Assembly: GCA_014529385.2 (NCBI GenBank)
Contig: CM043960.1
Coordinates: 37,336,781 to 37,400,780 of the forward strand
From: Adiantum capillus-veneris
Taxonomy: Eukaryota > Streptophyta > Polypodiopsida > Polypodiales > Pteridaceae
Direction of reading: 5' to 3'
Length of the DNA stretch: 64,000 bases
Shown piece after piece: positions 22,790-32,261 of this stretch; position 1 is the stretch's first letter, and each line of letters starts with the position of its first letter. The notes beneath the pieces were generated by a model, which saw only the letters and a list, made by a program, of their open reading frames with translations, did not search any database and was not told the origin of the DNA. Position numbers and translations under genes: made by a program.

Positions 22790-23032
22790 CTCTTTTTTGT
22801 ACAGACAGTTATTGTTCAGACAGTTATTGTTTCCCTTATGGTTATGATTATTGTCATTGTCATTGTATAGACATGGTTATTTCTCCTATTCTTGTATAGA
22901 CATAGTTATGGTTCAAGTTTTGTTAATGGTTATGTTTAACTTTCTGGTTATGCTTATGGTTATTGTTAATTTTGTTTATGGTTATGGTTATCTGCATTAT
23001 GGTTATGCTTTTAAGTTATGGTTATGGTTCGT
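22790..23032 (+). repeat. Degenerate TTATGGTTATGx minisatellite
   Basis: Imperfect units of TTATGGTTATG and relatives in the CACTA right half. The array is interrupted by the LTR element at 23033 and resumes at 31964 with TATGGTTATGC, which independently supports the nested insertion. Confidence 0.85.
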
Positions 23033-23283
23033 TGTGTGCTCCTTGCCGCACTGTCGAAGCAAGGGACTTGCCAATACACCGTATGCGAGCCACAAACGGC
23101 TCCAAGCACACAACAAGCCTAAACTAGCAAGCTCAAGAGAACAAAGGGTGTGTCACTCACCGCTCTACGCTCGCCTTCGTGGTGGATTCCTCGCCGCGAT
23201 GAAGAAGAAGTTGCAGTCGTGCCGCGCTCAACCGCTTCGCCGCCGTCGTGCCTTCGTAATGCTCGATCGCACACACACTCTCC

Positions 23284-23326
<43 letters not shown>

Positions 23327-23620
23327 AAGGAGGTGAAGAAGAAGAAGATGGAGATGGAGCAAGAGCACTCTTCAATTGCACAAATGAAAGAATGAGTAAA
23401 AATTAGGTTTAGTTGGCTTTTATAGGAGCTCACCCCATTCACACTTGGGCGCCCATGCTTAACCAACTAATCCCTTGAATGTCCAAGTTAAAGTGCGCCT
23501 CTCATCGGCGATCACTCTACCTTTCCCTATTGGTCCGACAAGCCCGGTACCTGACTCTATCGAATACATAATACACGTCCGTCGTAGGTGATGGGTGTCC
23601 GTGAGCCGTGAGGGTTAACA
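23033..23620 (-). repeat. GP-1 3' LTR
   Basis: 588 bp; ends TGT...ACA on either strand (minus strand TGTTAACC to GCACACA). It contains a CT/CA microsatellite (23280-23327) longer than in the other LTR. Confidence 0.96.
23418..23424 (-). promoter_or_regulatory. TATA box in GP-1 3' LTR
   Basis: Minus strand CTATAAAAG, matching the equivalent site in the 5' LTR and in GP-3, at the expected distance inside the LTR for a U3 promoter. Confidence 0.6.
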
Positions 23621-23634
23621 TGCCCCCCTTCCTG
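23621..23634 (-). other. GP-1 polypurine tract
   Basis: On the minus strand AGGAAGGGGGGCA directly abuts the 3' LTR start TGTTAACC, the expected position for plus-strand cDNA priming. Confidence 0.85.
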
Positions 23635-25228
23635 ATGTAGATTCCGTCCTCGGAAGCTATTGAGTTGAAGCTGGTTCGTCGAGGTGGAAGAGCATTTGAG
23701 ATGAATGTCCTTAGCCTTCTTCAGTCACTGCAAAATCAAACAACATTGGCACAGTAATTGCATTCTCTTAAAAAGCATATGCAGTTTTAGGTAGACAAAT
23801 TGATTGGTAAAAGAATTTCAAACAATTTGATAGCAATGAACATTAAATTGCAATGTAATCAAATGCATAAACAGATGTACAGGTAGAAAATTAAACAAGT
23901 CTGGGGTCACTAATATGACGGTCAAAAGGCACTAGAGATTGAATATTAATACCATGGGTAAGCTTCTTAATTTTCTGTGGTCAATTAAGTTGTTTAATCG
24001 CGAGAGCCAAGTATTCATGTTCGAGGGCTGACTAGAGGCTATATCTAGAAAACCTTGTAGTTAAGCTACCATAAAAGGAATTTCTCATGAAATCATCGCC
24101 TGTCTGATTACTTTTTCTTTGACCCCCCAAGGTCTTTTCACACTGATTCAATTTTGAAGTGGGTGCTTATTTTGTATGCCTTGGGTTTTTTGCTTTTCAA
24201 GGAAAAGCGCCCACACTGGGAACCTCTAGGGCTCTAGTACCATAGGCAATACATGTGAGTGAAGTACCAAATCAAGCTGAGATTTCTCTTCCAGCTTAAA
24301 ATTTTACATTGTGGCACTTTGATTTTTGCTTGTTCATTTTCAGCATTTAAATTTTGTAACTTTGGGGGGTCATATAACATTGTTACACTCCCCAGGCTCA
24401 TCACATTAGTAAACTCCCTTTATAATACTTAAGCTAAAGGTCAATAGGGTTAAGCCCACTAGAAAGCCCTAGTACATTTCATACAATGCTGCCTAAATCG
24501 GATTAAGAACCTAAGTAACCATTGCTTATTAGGAAGGCATTCCCCATGGTATTAAGAGAAGATCTCTAATACCTAGCTTGGTCAAAATAGCTTAGTCGGA
24601 CTGCTTGATTTTTACCCCTAAACAAGTGATTATGACAAAAGATTGCATTGAATTAAATGTTTGATACTAAGCCAATGCGCTGAATATTATGCTACCAATC
24701 ACAATCAAAGCAGACAATCATAGATGCAAAAAGATAAGGGCAATGCTAATGGACAAGAAACACCTGTTTGTGTTGATGGTCGCGCTTGATTTGAAGGTTC
24801 CATGAAGGTCCAAATCCTATCAATAGCAACACGCTCCTGTACACACTAGGAAACAAAAACAATACCTCTAGGAGGCACATTAGTGGGAAAAGAGAACTTT
24901 GCTAATCTCTCAACTCTAAAACAGAAACACTCTATCGTACTAATCTTACCTACCCTCCATCACTCAAGTGATGAGGATCAAAGGTGTTTTATGGCATAGG
25001 TTTCTGTTTCACTGTACCAGATGTGACATGTGTAGGTCTGAGTCAATGTTTTGACTTTTATTGTGCATACTCGTTTGCTAATTGCGCTTGCTCTTTTTTT
25101 TTTTTGTGAGTATAAAGCTTTATATGTACATTCCCTAAGATCGGAGATTAAGAGGTCAGGGAAAAAGGTTGAGAGGGAAACCACTGAATGATGACTGTCA
25201 GCAAACACTCCCCCCTTCCTTGGGTAGA
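23635..25228. other. GP-1 3' internal region without a recognised gene
   Basis: About 1.6 kb between the last reading frame and the polypurine tract. No reverse transcriptase or integrase motif on either strand. Near its upstream edge (25207-25219) there is a second AGGAAGGGGGG run like the polypurine tract. A 96-codon minus frame (24978-25268) overlaps it but shows no known domain. Confidence 0.6.
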
Positions 25229-25771
25229 TCATACCGTTTGAAATGAGCTTGTCACCCTTTGAAACCAATTGTTCCAGTTGGTAATAGGTGAGGATTTTTG
25301 CCAGTAGTTTTCTATTACCCTAGGTGCCTCGTCAAGTTGCAAGGGTGGTAAGGTACTCTCCCAGGATCGAACTTGAAGTGGTTCATCAGGTGATTCTTGA
25401 ACACTGGGAGGGGTGGATTCCTTTGTAGCTTCATGGAGGTCCACTACTATAGATGGAGACTGTGTAGAAGCTTTTACCTCTATGGATGCATTACATGAGG
25501 AGCTAGAAGCTTCATGGGACTCCCCCCTTCCTGAGCTAGGTGGAACAAATCGTTCTTTCTTTGGTACCCAAACTAGCTCTGGACTAGGTGTGTAGCATTC
25601 TGTGATTTTTTTCTTTCCACGATCATTGATTCGTTTTGGAGCTACGGGATTGGGCTCACTTGGGTCAGGTGATAGGTAAGAGCACAATCTACGTTTTGGC
25701 ACCCAGATTTGATCATTTCCTTGATAGTAGCCTTGGGCTTCCAATAGTCGTTTAGGGATCCATCGCAACAT
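25229..25771 (-). CDS. GP-1 ORF3: W-V-P-K repeat tail, in frame with ORF2
   Basis: 180 codons that continue the ORF2 frame after a single TAG at 25817-25819, with no other stop between them. It carries R-W-I-P-K-R (about 25755), I-W-V-P-K-R-R (about 25700) and V-W-V-P-K-K (about 25565); ORF2 ends with a fourth, K-W-V-P-K-A (about 25858). The rest is rich in Pro, Ser and charged residues with no catalytic motif. It may be the C-terminal end of a longer gag-pro protein made by stop readthrough, or ORF2 may simply carry one recent nonsense mutation. Similar W-V-P-K motifs occur in some plant retroelement Gag-type proteins; the function is unknown. Confidence 0.65.
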   Translation of the reverse strand: MLRWIPKRLLEAQGYYQGNDQIWVPKRRLCSYLSPDPSEPNPVAPKRINDRGKKKITECYTPSPELVWVPKKERFVPPSSGRGESHEASSSSCNASIEVKASTQSPSIVVDLHEATKESTPPSVQESPDEPLQVRSWESTLPPLQLDEAPRVIENYWQKSSPITNWNNWFQRVTSSFQTV

Positions 25772-25816
25772 TTTCTTACTTTTCTTGGAGCGAGTGGTAC
25801 GTTTCTTACAAGGCTT

Positions 25817-27760
25817 CTATTTTTTAGCACTAGGTATGGTCACTAAAGAAGCTTTAGGGACCCACTTGTATGTTTTCTTCGTTACATTAGGATGAGTCTT
25901 GTCAGAAGCGATATGCATTGCTTGTAGCATATTTAAGGGTATATGCATTTCATCCCCCTCAGGTGTTACCCAGGTCGTCCCCCTATTTCCCCAAGTGTCT
26001 ATGGTTGATGCTCGGTGGACCCAGTCTACATTGTCTGATTCCGTCATACCCGGTAACACATCCATGTAAGGAGAATCTTGGCCAATGTCTGTATCCTTCT
26101 TACAAGTGTAACAATATTGTAGTGGGGCCGAGTGAACTGTGGTGTCAGAGCGATGATCAATAATGGTTTTACTCCCTAAGGGGTGTACCTTACCAGTCAC
26201 CAAATCCACTCTAAGGACAGAGTCTTGGAATTGCAAATAGACATGATTTTTAGACCAATCGTGAACCATTTGTGCTTCCCTCATGAATGGTCGTCCTAAA
26301 ATCATTTCATATGATATAAGGTGTTTAGAGAAATCCATTACAATGAACGTATGTCGTACCTTGTGTCCTAGAACTTTGATCTTAAGATCCTTGAGCATCC
26401 CCATAGGTTTGGCTATGGTACCATTTGCCATCTTTACCACAATGTTAGTAACACTGAGGCGGGGTTTTCCCATGGATTCCCAACAATCTTTTGTAACGAT
26501 GCTAACTCCCGCACCACCATCAAGAATTCCCTTTATAGTTAATCCCTTGGTAGTGATGGGTAGGGTCGCATTAGACTCGTTGCCTTCAAAATACTGCCCT
26601 AATTCGTTAATGGGTACCTCGATCACAGACTCGTGTCCATCTAAGTCAAGTGATTGCACATGATTTTCCTCATCAATCATAATCGAGTCAGGCCTATTTG
26701 GTTGCGCAAACTGCGGTAATCCCGTTCGTAGCTCTCCGTTAAGGAATGCTCGAAGTGCAAGGAATAACTCAGGATCTCCATACAACTTTGCTATGATCGT
26801 GGTTCGGACCTCAGAAGACATGAAGTCCACTAGTTTGGCAACATTCATTGGCGTTTTGCAGGGTGTAGGTCCTTGACTAGGAACTGGTGAGGATGGAATC
26901 TCATATTCCTCAATGGGATCAGGTATTCCTTCGTTAAACATCCTTTCCAACAAGAAGGGTGTATGCTCACTTTCTGATGTCCCGTCCTCACTCCCTTCTT
27001 GGATGATACTAGATATGGCTAACGGTCTATGGTTCATGTGGGGTGGATGAACTTGCGTGGGAAACACTGTGTCATGAATTTTGACCTGCATGGGTTCTGG
27101 TTCTAGTTTCCTTTGAGTCTCCTCCACTAAACCTCTTAGATGTTTCACCTGCTCAATCTCATCTACTGGGTTTGGATACGTCCCAATCTTCTTTTTACGA
27201 TTTTTCCCTTTTTGCCCCTGCGGTTTATCTTGGGGTTCTTGGATTGGATTTGGAAACACTTGTGGTGTTTTCAGAGGCTCTTTATGATTTTCTCTTATTC
27301 GGTTTTCATTTGGTTCCATGTTACGGTTTTCTTTGTCGGTCTTTCCCTTTGTGGTATTGGTTCTAGTCTCCATTGTCTCGACTGAATCTGAATCATCCTC
27401 GAGGTCATTCATATACACGGGGTCATCTCCTGTTCCTATGTTTGTTTTGGAACTTGGCTTTGAATTTTCCGTATTCTGCGACTTCTTCCTTCGTGTCTTC
27501 TTTTTCTTTGCTTGGATAACTGACGCGGTATCTCTCTCTTCGAGGATATGTCCTGGCCCTTGAAGCATGGACCGTGTAATCGCATAAGCGGGTGCGACGG
27601 GTGGTATTGGTGATGTCACACTAGCAATTTCGACCAAATTTAGGGGTGTGATTTTAGGCGCATTTGGGTTATAGGGGCATTGAGCAATCAAGTGATCTAT
27701 GCCACAACGATTACATGTGAGTATAGGCATTGCAGACGTGCTCCCTTGATTCATTTGCAT
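25817..27760 (-). CDS. GP-1 ORF2: zinc knuckle and retropepsin protein
   Basis: 647 codons from the first Met. A CCHC-like knuckle C-N-R-C-G-I-D-H-L-I-A-Q-C lies at residues 15-27. A long basic and acidic linker follows, then an aspartic protease with the catalytic motif L-D-G-G-A-G-V-S-I-V near residue 412. Downstream are M-A-N-G and I-L-G-R-P-F-M, the usual retropepsin flap-side and G-R/D-x-F motifs. The protease would cut Gag. Upstream of the chosen Met the same frame continues through a second knuckle half (C-Y-E-C-G, a TGA, then P-H-R-V-A-E-C-P), so the native protein probably starts earlier or is made as a fusion with ORF1. The decayed copy at 44.5-47.1 kb lacks that TGA, which argues for a recent mutation. 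No reverse transcriptase follows. Confidence 0.88.
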   Translation of the reverse strand: MQMNQGSTSAMPILTCNRCGIDHLIAQCPYNPNAPKITPLNLVEIASVTSPIPPVAPAYAITRSMLQGPGHILEERDTASVIQAKKKKTRRKKSQNTENSKPSSKTNIGTGDDPVYMNDLEDDSDSVETMETRTNTTKGKTDKENRNMEPNENRIRENHKEPLKTPQVFPNPIQEPQDKPQGQKGKNRKKKIGTYPNPVDEIEQVKHLRGLVEETQRKLEPEPMQVKIHDTVFPTQVHPPHMNHRPLAISSIIQEGSEDGTSESEHTPFLLERMFNEGIPDPIEEYEIPSSPVPSQGPTPCKTPMNVAKLVDFMSSEVRTTIIAKLYGDPELFLALRAFLNGELRTGLPQFAQPNRPDSIMIDEENHVQSLDLDGHESVIEVPINELGQYFEGNESNATLPITTKGLTIKGILDGGAGVSIVTKDCWESMGKPRLSVTNIVVKMANGTIAKPMGMLKDLKIKVLGHKVRHTFIVMDFSKHLISYEMILGRPFMREAQMVHDWSKNHVYLQFQDSVLRVDLVTGKVHPLGSKTIIDHRSDTTVHSAPLQYCYTCKKDTDIGQDSPYMDVLPGMTESDNVDWVHRASTIDTWGNRGTTWVTPEGDEMHIPLNMLQAMHIASDKTHPNVTKKTYKWVPKASLVTIPSAKK

Positions 27761-27944
27761 CTGTGCAGCATTCTTTTGCAGCCTAATAGGGCACTCCGCT
27801 ACTCGATGTGGTCAACCACACTCGTAGCATTGAAGAGGTGGCCTCCTAGCCTGGGTGTTGATATTTTGACCTCTGGATGCGAGAGCAGCAGCTTGATAAA
27901 CCGGCTTGACTTGTCCCTTGAATGTTTTTTTAGAAACTATAGCA

Positions 27945-30461
27945 TCATGCCGCTCTCACGGCACTTATTAACAATTGCACTTGATAGTATATAGGACACT
28001 CTTCCAATGTATCAAGTCCGTAGGCAATACTAGTGTCTATTTCCTCCTCACAACCATCTGCATAAGCATTAGATGGCTCGCAACCCACTTGGTTCATAGG
28101 GGCGACTCTTGGATGCGGGGGCTGCGGTCCTAGCACAGGAGGTGGTAACGGTGTAGCTTGTACAACATTTTGAGATCTAGGGATCATGTGTTGCGGTAGT
28201 TGCTCAACAGGTGGAGTAGGCATCAATACAGGAGCTCGAGGCGCATCCGTCCAGGCTACAGGTGGTCTATTTGCCATCATACGTTTGATCATTAAACAAT
28301 CCTTAGCTTGGTGACCATACCTACCACATGCGTTGCAAGTTCCATTAAATTTTACTCTAAACGTAGGGCACTCACTAGTGCTATGTGGACCTAAGCAAAT
28401 GGAACACCATTGTTGCTCCCTTCTTGGATACATGTGACTATTTTGAGGGGGTCGATTATCCTTAAGAGACTCTTGGATTGCCTTGGTGAGGTCTGTCAAG
28501 AATGTCTCAAATACCTTTGGCTCATTGGCAATGGGCTTTGCAGTCATGGGTTCATACTCAATGGCTTGTGAGCTAGTGGATCTCGTGTCAGTAGACACCC
28601 TCATGCCTGCTATCATCAAGTTGTCCTCTAATTGGATTGCATTGGCAGTGACATCTTCCCAGGTTGTGATACCTCTAATCACTAGTCCATTATAGATTCC
28701 TTCATTCCTCAACCCTCGAATGAATCGATCAAGCAGTTGGTTATTGTTGAAGCGCTCATTTACAGGGCAGCGAGAGTTTAAGTGCTTTAGACGACTAATG
28801 AAGTCCCTTACTGACTCTCCTTCCTTACGTTCGGCCTTCTGTAGCTGAGATGCTACACCCCAAAGCACACCTTCTCGTATGTACTCCTTTAGAAACAACC
28901 TTCGAAGGGTAGGGTAGATTGTTTTCTCGTCCACCCTTAGGGTCCTATACCAATCTCCAGCCTTCCCACTTAATGTCAAGCTTAAGGCATTGCACTTATG
29001 TAGTTCGTTGCGTTCCCCTAAGGAATCACATACTTGTTCAAACACTTCAATGTGTTTCCTAGCATCTTCGTCCCCATTGAATTTTTGCGTGAGTTTGGCA
29101 ATTTGTACTGCCTTACTTCTAGGCTCTCTATCAGATGCATGATGCATATTTTCCGCGATAGATCGACCTATGGTTTGAGCAAAAGCTGCCAAGTCACCTA
29201 TGTGAGGAGGCAGGGCCGGTGGAGGTACTCTTGGAATCATATGTGGGAGAGGAACGGGTACCGGTCTTGGCATATGTGTAGATGATGCAGGATATGGAAC
29301 ATAACCGGGCATAGGTCCACTCGGATAAGGGCTAGGGAGCGGCACTCGAGGAGCATAAGCAAGTGGTACAATTGGAGGTGTGGGGGCCATGTGTGCATAA
29401 GGGGCTAGAGGCACATACGGTCGAGGCCCCATATTAGGTACTACGACACTAGGTAGTGGCACTGCGCTAACCGTAGATGTCATCGGTACATTCTCTGTCA
29501 GGCTTATCCCTGGAGTGAGCACTGTGTTTTCCTTGATAGAGGGTTGAGCCAAGTTAGGGAAGCTAATGTTTTCGCTCAGAGGCTCAGATTGCATAGAGAC
29601 CCCAGGTGAAATGACGTAAGATGGGTCCATGGGGCTCATTAGAGGAGTCTCCATTTGTGATAGAGTAGGCTGTTGAGCCTTGCTCGTATCCAAAAATCTC
29701 ATGGGACCAGTTGAGAGTATATTTACCCCTCGGTTTTGCCTTTCTGATTGAATAATGCCATGGATAACATTACAGATCATTTTCTGTTGATCTTCGATGC
29801 TCGTGGCACTAGAGGTGGATTGTACAATCTCTATCCATCCTACATGGTAGGCGTGGCCAGAGTGTAGATCCGTCAACACCTCAGTGTGGAGGTCGTATGT
29901 CCAATGATCATTAATGAACAATCCTTCTAGAGTCGACGTGTTAACGGTTTCTTGTGAGGTAGAAGCAATGTTGCTCCCCGTGGTTTTACTTGTCACCAAC
30001 GGTACTCTAGAGGGAACTTCTGAAGGAGGCAGCTCAACAGGGCCTTCTTGGTAAGAAGTTGGTAGGATATCCACATGGACACTCTTTGGGGGTGTGGAGT
30101 CCACGTGCGATGTGAAAGGAGAGTCCACTTCCCCACCCCCTTCGTGTGCTTCATTTGCATCAGGTTCCGAGTGAGTAGCTCTACCTAATGTTTCCATGAA
30201 ACGGCTAAACATACTAGTACTAGGCTGTGGAGCTTCGGGAGGTGCATGGCCTTCTCTCTCAGTGTTTTGGGTAGGGTATGCTTCCATGATTTCTGAGTCG
30301 GAGGAGGAATCACTAGCGGCTATTTTAGGGTCTTGGGTGGTGCTACCTTGTGTCCCCGCTGAGGGTCTAGAGCTTATCGTGGATGGGTAATGGGTGTCCG
30401 TATGAACAGAGGCACTCTCAATATGCTCGTGTTCTAGCACCCGCCCAGAGCGTAAGTGCAT
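27945..30461 (-). CDS. GP-1 ORF1: Gag
   Basis: 838 codons. The start M-H-L-R-S-G-R-V-L-E is shared with GP-3 at 62746 (M-N-L-R-S-G-R-V-L-E), which supports this ATG. The N-terminal 450 residues are Pro/Ser/Thr-rich and low-complexity. A Retrotrans_gag-type capsid domain spans about residues 454-617, with W-Y-R-T-L, L-F-L-K-E-Y-I and F-I-S-R-L-K. Two zinc knuckles follow, C-S-I-C-L-G-P-H-S-T-S-E-C near residue 684 and C-N-A-C-G-R-Y-G-H-Q-A-K-D-C near 707. It would package element RNA and form particles. It ends just after L-E-E-C-P, a point also marked by a stop in the decayed GP-2 copy, so the ORF1 end may be genuine. ORF2 lies in another frame about 180 bp on. Confidence 0.92.
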   Translation of the reverse strand: MHLRSGRVLEHEHIESASVHTDTHYPSTISSRPSAGTQGSTTQDPKIAASDSSSDSEIMEAYPTQNTEREGHAPPEAPQPSTSMFSRFMETLGRATHSEPDANEAHEGGGEVDSPFTSHVDSTPPKSVHVDILPTSYQEGPVELPPSEVPSRVPLVTSKTTGSNIASTSQETVNTSTLEGLFINDHWTYDLHTEVLTDLHSGHAYHVGWIEIVQSTSSATSIEDQQKMICNVIHGIIQSERQNRGVNILSTGPMRFLDTSKAQQPTLSQMETPLMSPMDPSYVISPGVSMQSEPLSENISFPNLAQPSIKENTVLTPGISLTENVPMTSTVSAVPLPSVVVPNMGPRPYVPLAPYAHMAPTPPIVPLAYAPRVPLPSPYPSGPMPGYVPYPASSTHMPRPVPVPLPHMIPRVPPPALPPHIGDLAAFAQTIGRSIAENMHHASDREPRSKAVQIAKLTQKFNGDEDARKHIEVFEQVCDSLGERNELHKCNALSLTLSGKAGDWYRTLRVDEKTIYPTLRRLFLKEYIREGVLWGVASQLQKAERKEGESVRDFISRLKHLNSRCPVNERFNNNQLLDRFIRGLRNEGIYNGLVIRGITTWEDVTANAIQLEDNLMIAGMRVSTDTRSTSSQAIEYEPMTAKPIANEPKVFETFLTDLTKAIQESLKDNRPPQNSHMYPRREQQWCSICLGPHSTSECPTFRVKFNGTCNACGRYGHQAKDCLMIKRMMANRPPVAWTDAPRAPVLMPTPPVEQLPQHMIPRSQNVVQATPLPPPVLGPQPPHPRVAPMNQVGCEPSNAYADGCEEEIDTSIAYGLDTLEECPIYYQVQLLISAVRAA

Positions 30462-31362
30462 GTGCTTTTGATACCCTAAGGTGTCAAAAAGCTGCTCTAG
30501 GAGGCCTTGTGACTAGTTTTTAGCGTGTTTTTTGTTTGTTTTTTTGCTAGATTTTTTAGAGCGTGTCGTGGAATGGGCCGTGTGATAGCTCGAAACGAGC
30601 GTATCGGTCAGAGGGTCGTGCCGTGCTTTACAGCCCTCCGTTTGGTCACTCTATGCCCTCGGAATCCCTAAAACTGTCAATTTCCAGTAGGGAACTAGGC
30701 CCAAACTAGAAAGTCTAAGGGTGCAAGTGGGAAGAGAAAGGAGGAGAGTGGAGGACTTGTCCCACATGCTCTCATTCTCTCTTGAGGGAGTAGGGTATAT
30801 ATATAAGAGTGAGTCTAGTTTATATCATAAGACTGAGGCTTGGGCCTGGGCTTGGGCTTGGGCTTGGGAAAACGATCCCGATCTATCTTTTATACAAACC
30901 AACACGTCCGTTTTAAGAGTCGCGTTTTTTATTTTCGAAAAATTTCGCCGCCCGCTCGCTCGCGTTTTTAATTTCCGATTTATTAATTTTTTATTTTTTT
31001 ATTTTTTTCCCAAAAAAAAGAAAAAATAAAAAACTTTTTTTTTGTTTTTTTGTTTTTTTTATGGGTGCAAAAAATACAGAAATTGAAAAAACGCAGATAT
31101 GCAGAAATTGCAGAAAATTGCAGAAATTGCAGAAAAAAACGCAGAAATTGTAGAAAATGCAGAAATTGAAAACGCCGAACTTGAAAATGCAGAAACTGCG
31201 GAAATTGAAAAAACGCAGACAATAGCAGAAATTGAAACTTGACAGCAAATGCAGAAAACGCAAAAAACAGAAATCTCCACACACTCCTTCCCAGCCTTTC
31301 CTATGATAGAAATTGCACCACAAAGAAGCGTAAAGTGCTAACCGAGCTTAGTGTAGGGCATA
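30462..31362 (-). other. GP-1 untranslated leader with short repeats
   Basis: Lies between the primer-binding site and the Gag start. It includes a GGGCTT hexanucleotide array (30838-30869) shared with GP-3 at 62288-62331, and a minisatellite built on GCAGAAATTG (31075-31275). The AT-rich part at 30900-31070 has T and A runs. No reading frame is supported. Confidence 0.75.
31075..31275. repeat. Minisatellite of GCAGAAATTG-type units in GP-1 leader
   Basis: About 15 imperfect 9-14-bp units centred on GCAGAAATTG or GCAGAAAACG. GP-3 has a sparser version on the opposite strand near 62155-62210 (TTTCTGCAAG and TTTCTGTA). Confidence 0.85.
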
Positions 31363-31380
31363 TCCCCGGCAGCGGCGCCA
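31363..31380 (-). other. GP-1 primer-binding site, tRNA-Asp type
   Basis: Minus strand TGGCGCCGCTGCCGGGGA, a few bases after the 5' LTR end. It differs by one base from the GP-3 site TGGCGCCGTTGCCGGGGA, which matches the plant tRNA-Asp 3' end from memory. Confidence 0.85.
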
Positions 31381-31384
31381 AAAA

Positions 31385-31958
31385 TGTGCGCTCCTTGCCG
31401 CACTGTCGAAGCAAGGGACTTGCCAATACACCGTATGCGAGCCACAAACGGCTCCAAGCACACAACAAGCCTAAACTAGCAAGCTCAAGAGAACAAAGGG
31501 TGTGTCACTCACCGCTCTACGCTCGCCTTCGTGGTGGATTCCTCGCCGCGATGAAGAAGAAGCTGCAGTCGTGCCGCGCTCAACCGCTTCACCGCCGTCG
31601 TGCCTTCGTAATGCTCGATCGCACACACACTCTCCCTCTCTCTCTCTCTCACACACACACACACAAGGAGGTGAAGAAGAAGAAGATGGAGATGGAGCAA
31701 GAGCACTCTTCAATTGCACAAATGAGAGAATGAGTAAAAATTAGGTTTAGTTGGCTTTTATAGGAGCTCACCCCATTCACACTTGGGCGCCCATGCTTAA
31801 CCAACTAATCCCTTGAATGTCCAAGTTAAAGTGCGCCTCTCATCGGCGATCACTCTACCTTTCCCTATTGGTCCGACAAGCCCGGTACCTGACTCTATCG
31901 AATACATAATACACGTCCGTCGTAGGTGATGGGTGTCCGTGAGCCGTGAGGGTTAACA
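31385..31958 (-). repeat. GP-1 5' LTR
   Basis: 574 bp; shorter microsatellite (31621-31665) than the 3' LTR but otherwise almost identical. Minus strand begins TGTTAACC and ends GCGCACA. Confidence 0.96.
31757..31763 (-). promoter_or_regulatory. TATA box in GP-1 5' LTR
   Basis: Minus strand CTATAAAAG within U3, followed by the conserved stretch CCAACTAAACC. It is intact and identical between both LTRs, consistent with recent activity. Confidence 0.62.
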
Positions 31959-32261
31959 TTCGTTATGGTTATGCTTTTCAGTTGGTACGGTACTTGTCTT
32001 TCATTGGCCTTAAATCTCATGTGAGATCCTACATGGATAGCATGTAGGAGGCGTATACATGATATGGTTTTTTTTGAAAAGTTTATGTAAAAACAAAGGG
32101 AACTCTGCCGAAATTTCTGCGCGCGGGAGCATGGTTGATTTTGGTGCTGCTCGCTTTCTTGGGCAGAGGGCAGGAAGTCTGGCTGTGGCTGTGTCCATCT
32201 TTTAACTGGGCACACGCCAGGCTACCTGCCCTCTGCCTAAGAATTTTTTTTTCTGTTATGG

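Larger units (their letters stand above)
23033..31958 (-). mobile_element. GP-1: young non-autonomous LTR retrotransposon with gag and protease only
   Basis: Two LTRs, at 23033-23620 and 31385-31958, are nearly identical. I count about four substitutions plus microsatellite length differences. A 5-bp target duplication TTCGT lies at 23028-23032 and 31959-31963. On the minus strand the order is LTR, tRNA-Asp-type primer-binding site, leader with short repeats, Gag (ORF1), zinc knuckle plus retropepsin (ORF2), a W-V-P-K tail (ORF3), about 1.6 kb without a gene, polypurine tract, LTR. No Y-x-D-D reverse transcriptase, RNase H or D-D-E integrase was found on either strand between the LTRs. The PBS type is common in Ty3/gypsy lineages. 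It inserted into the CACTA element at 18054-32375. Confidence 0.93.

Noticed and set aside
23150-23395. Frames within the GP LTRs, present in several copies
   Set aside because: They lie inside LTRs, contain the microsatellite, and are not conserved as protein between copies.
27915-27930. A-AAA-AAC heptamer as a -1 frameshift site between GP-1 ORF1 and ORF2
   Set aside because: It lies downstream of the ORF1 stop, so ribosomes would terminate before reaching it.
30983-31323. Three overlapping minus-strand Phe-rich frames
   Set aside because: They translate the GCAGAAATTG minisatellite in the GP-1 leader.
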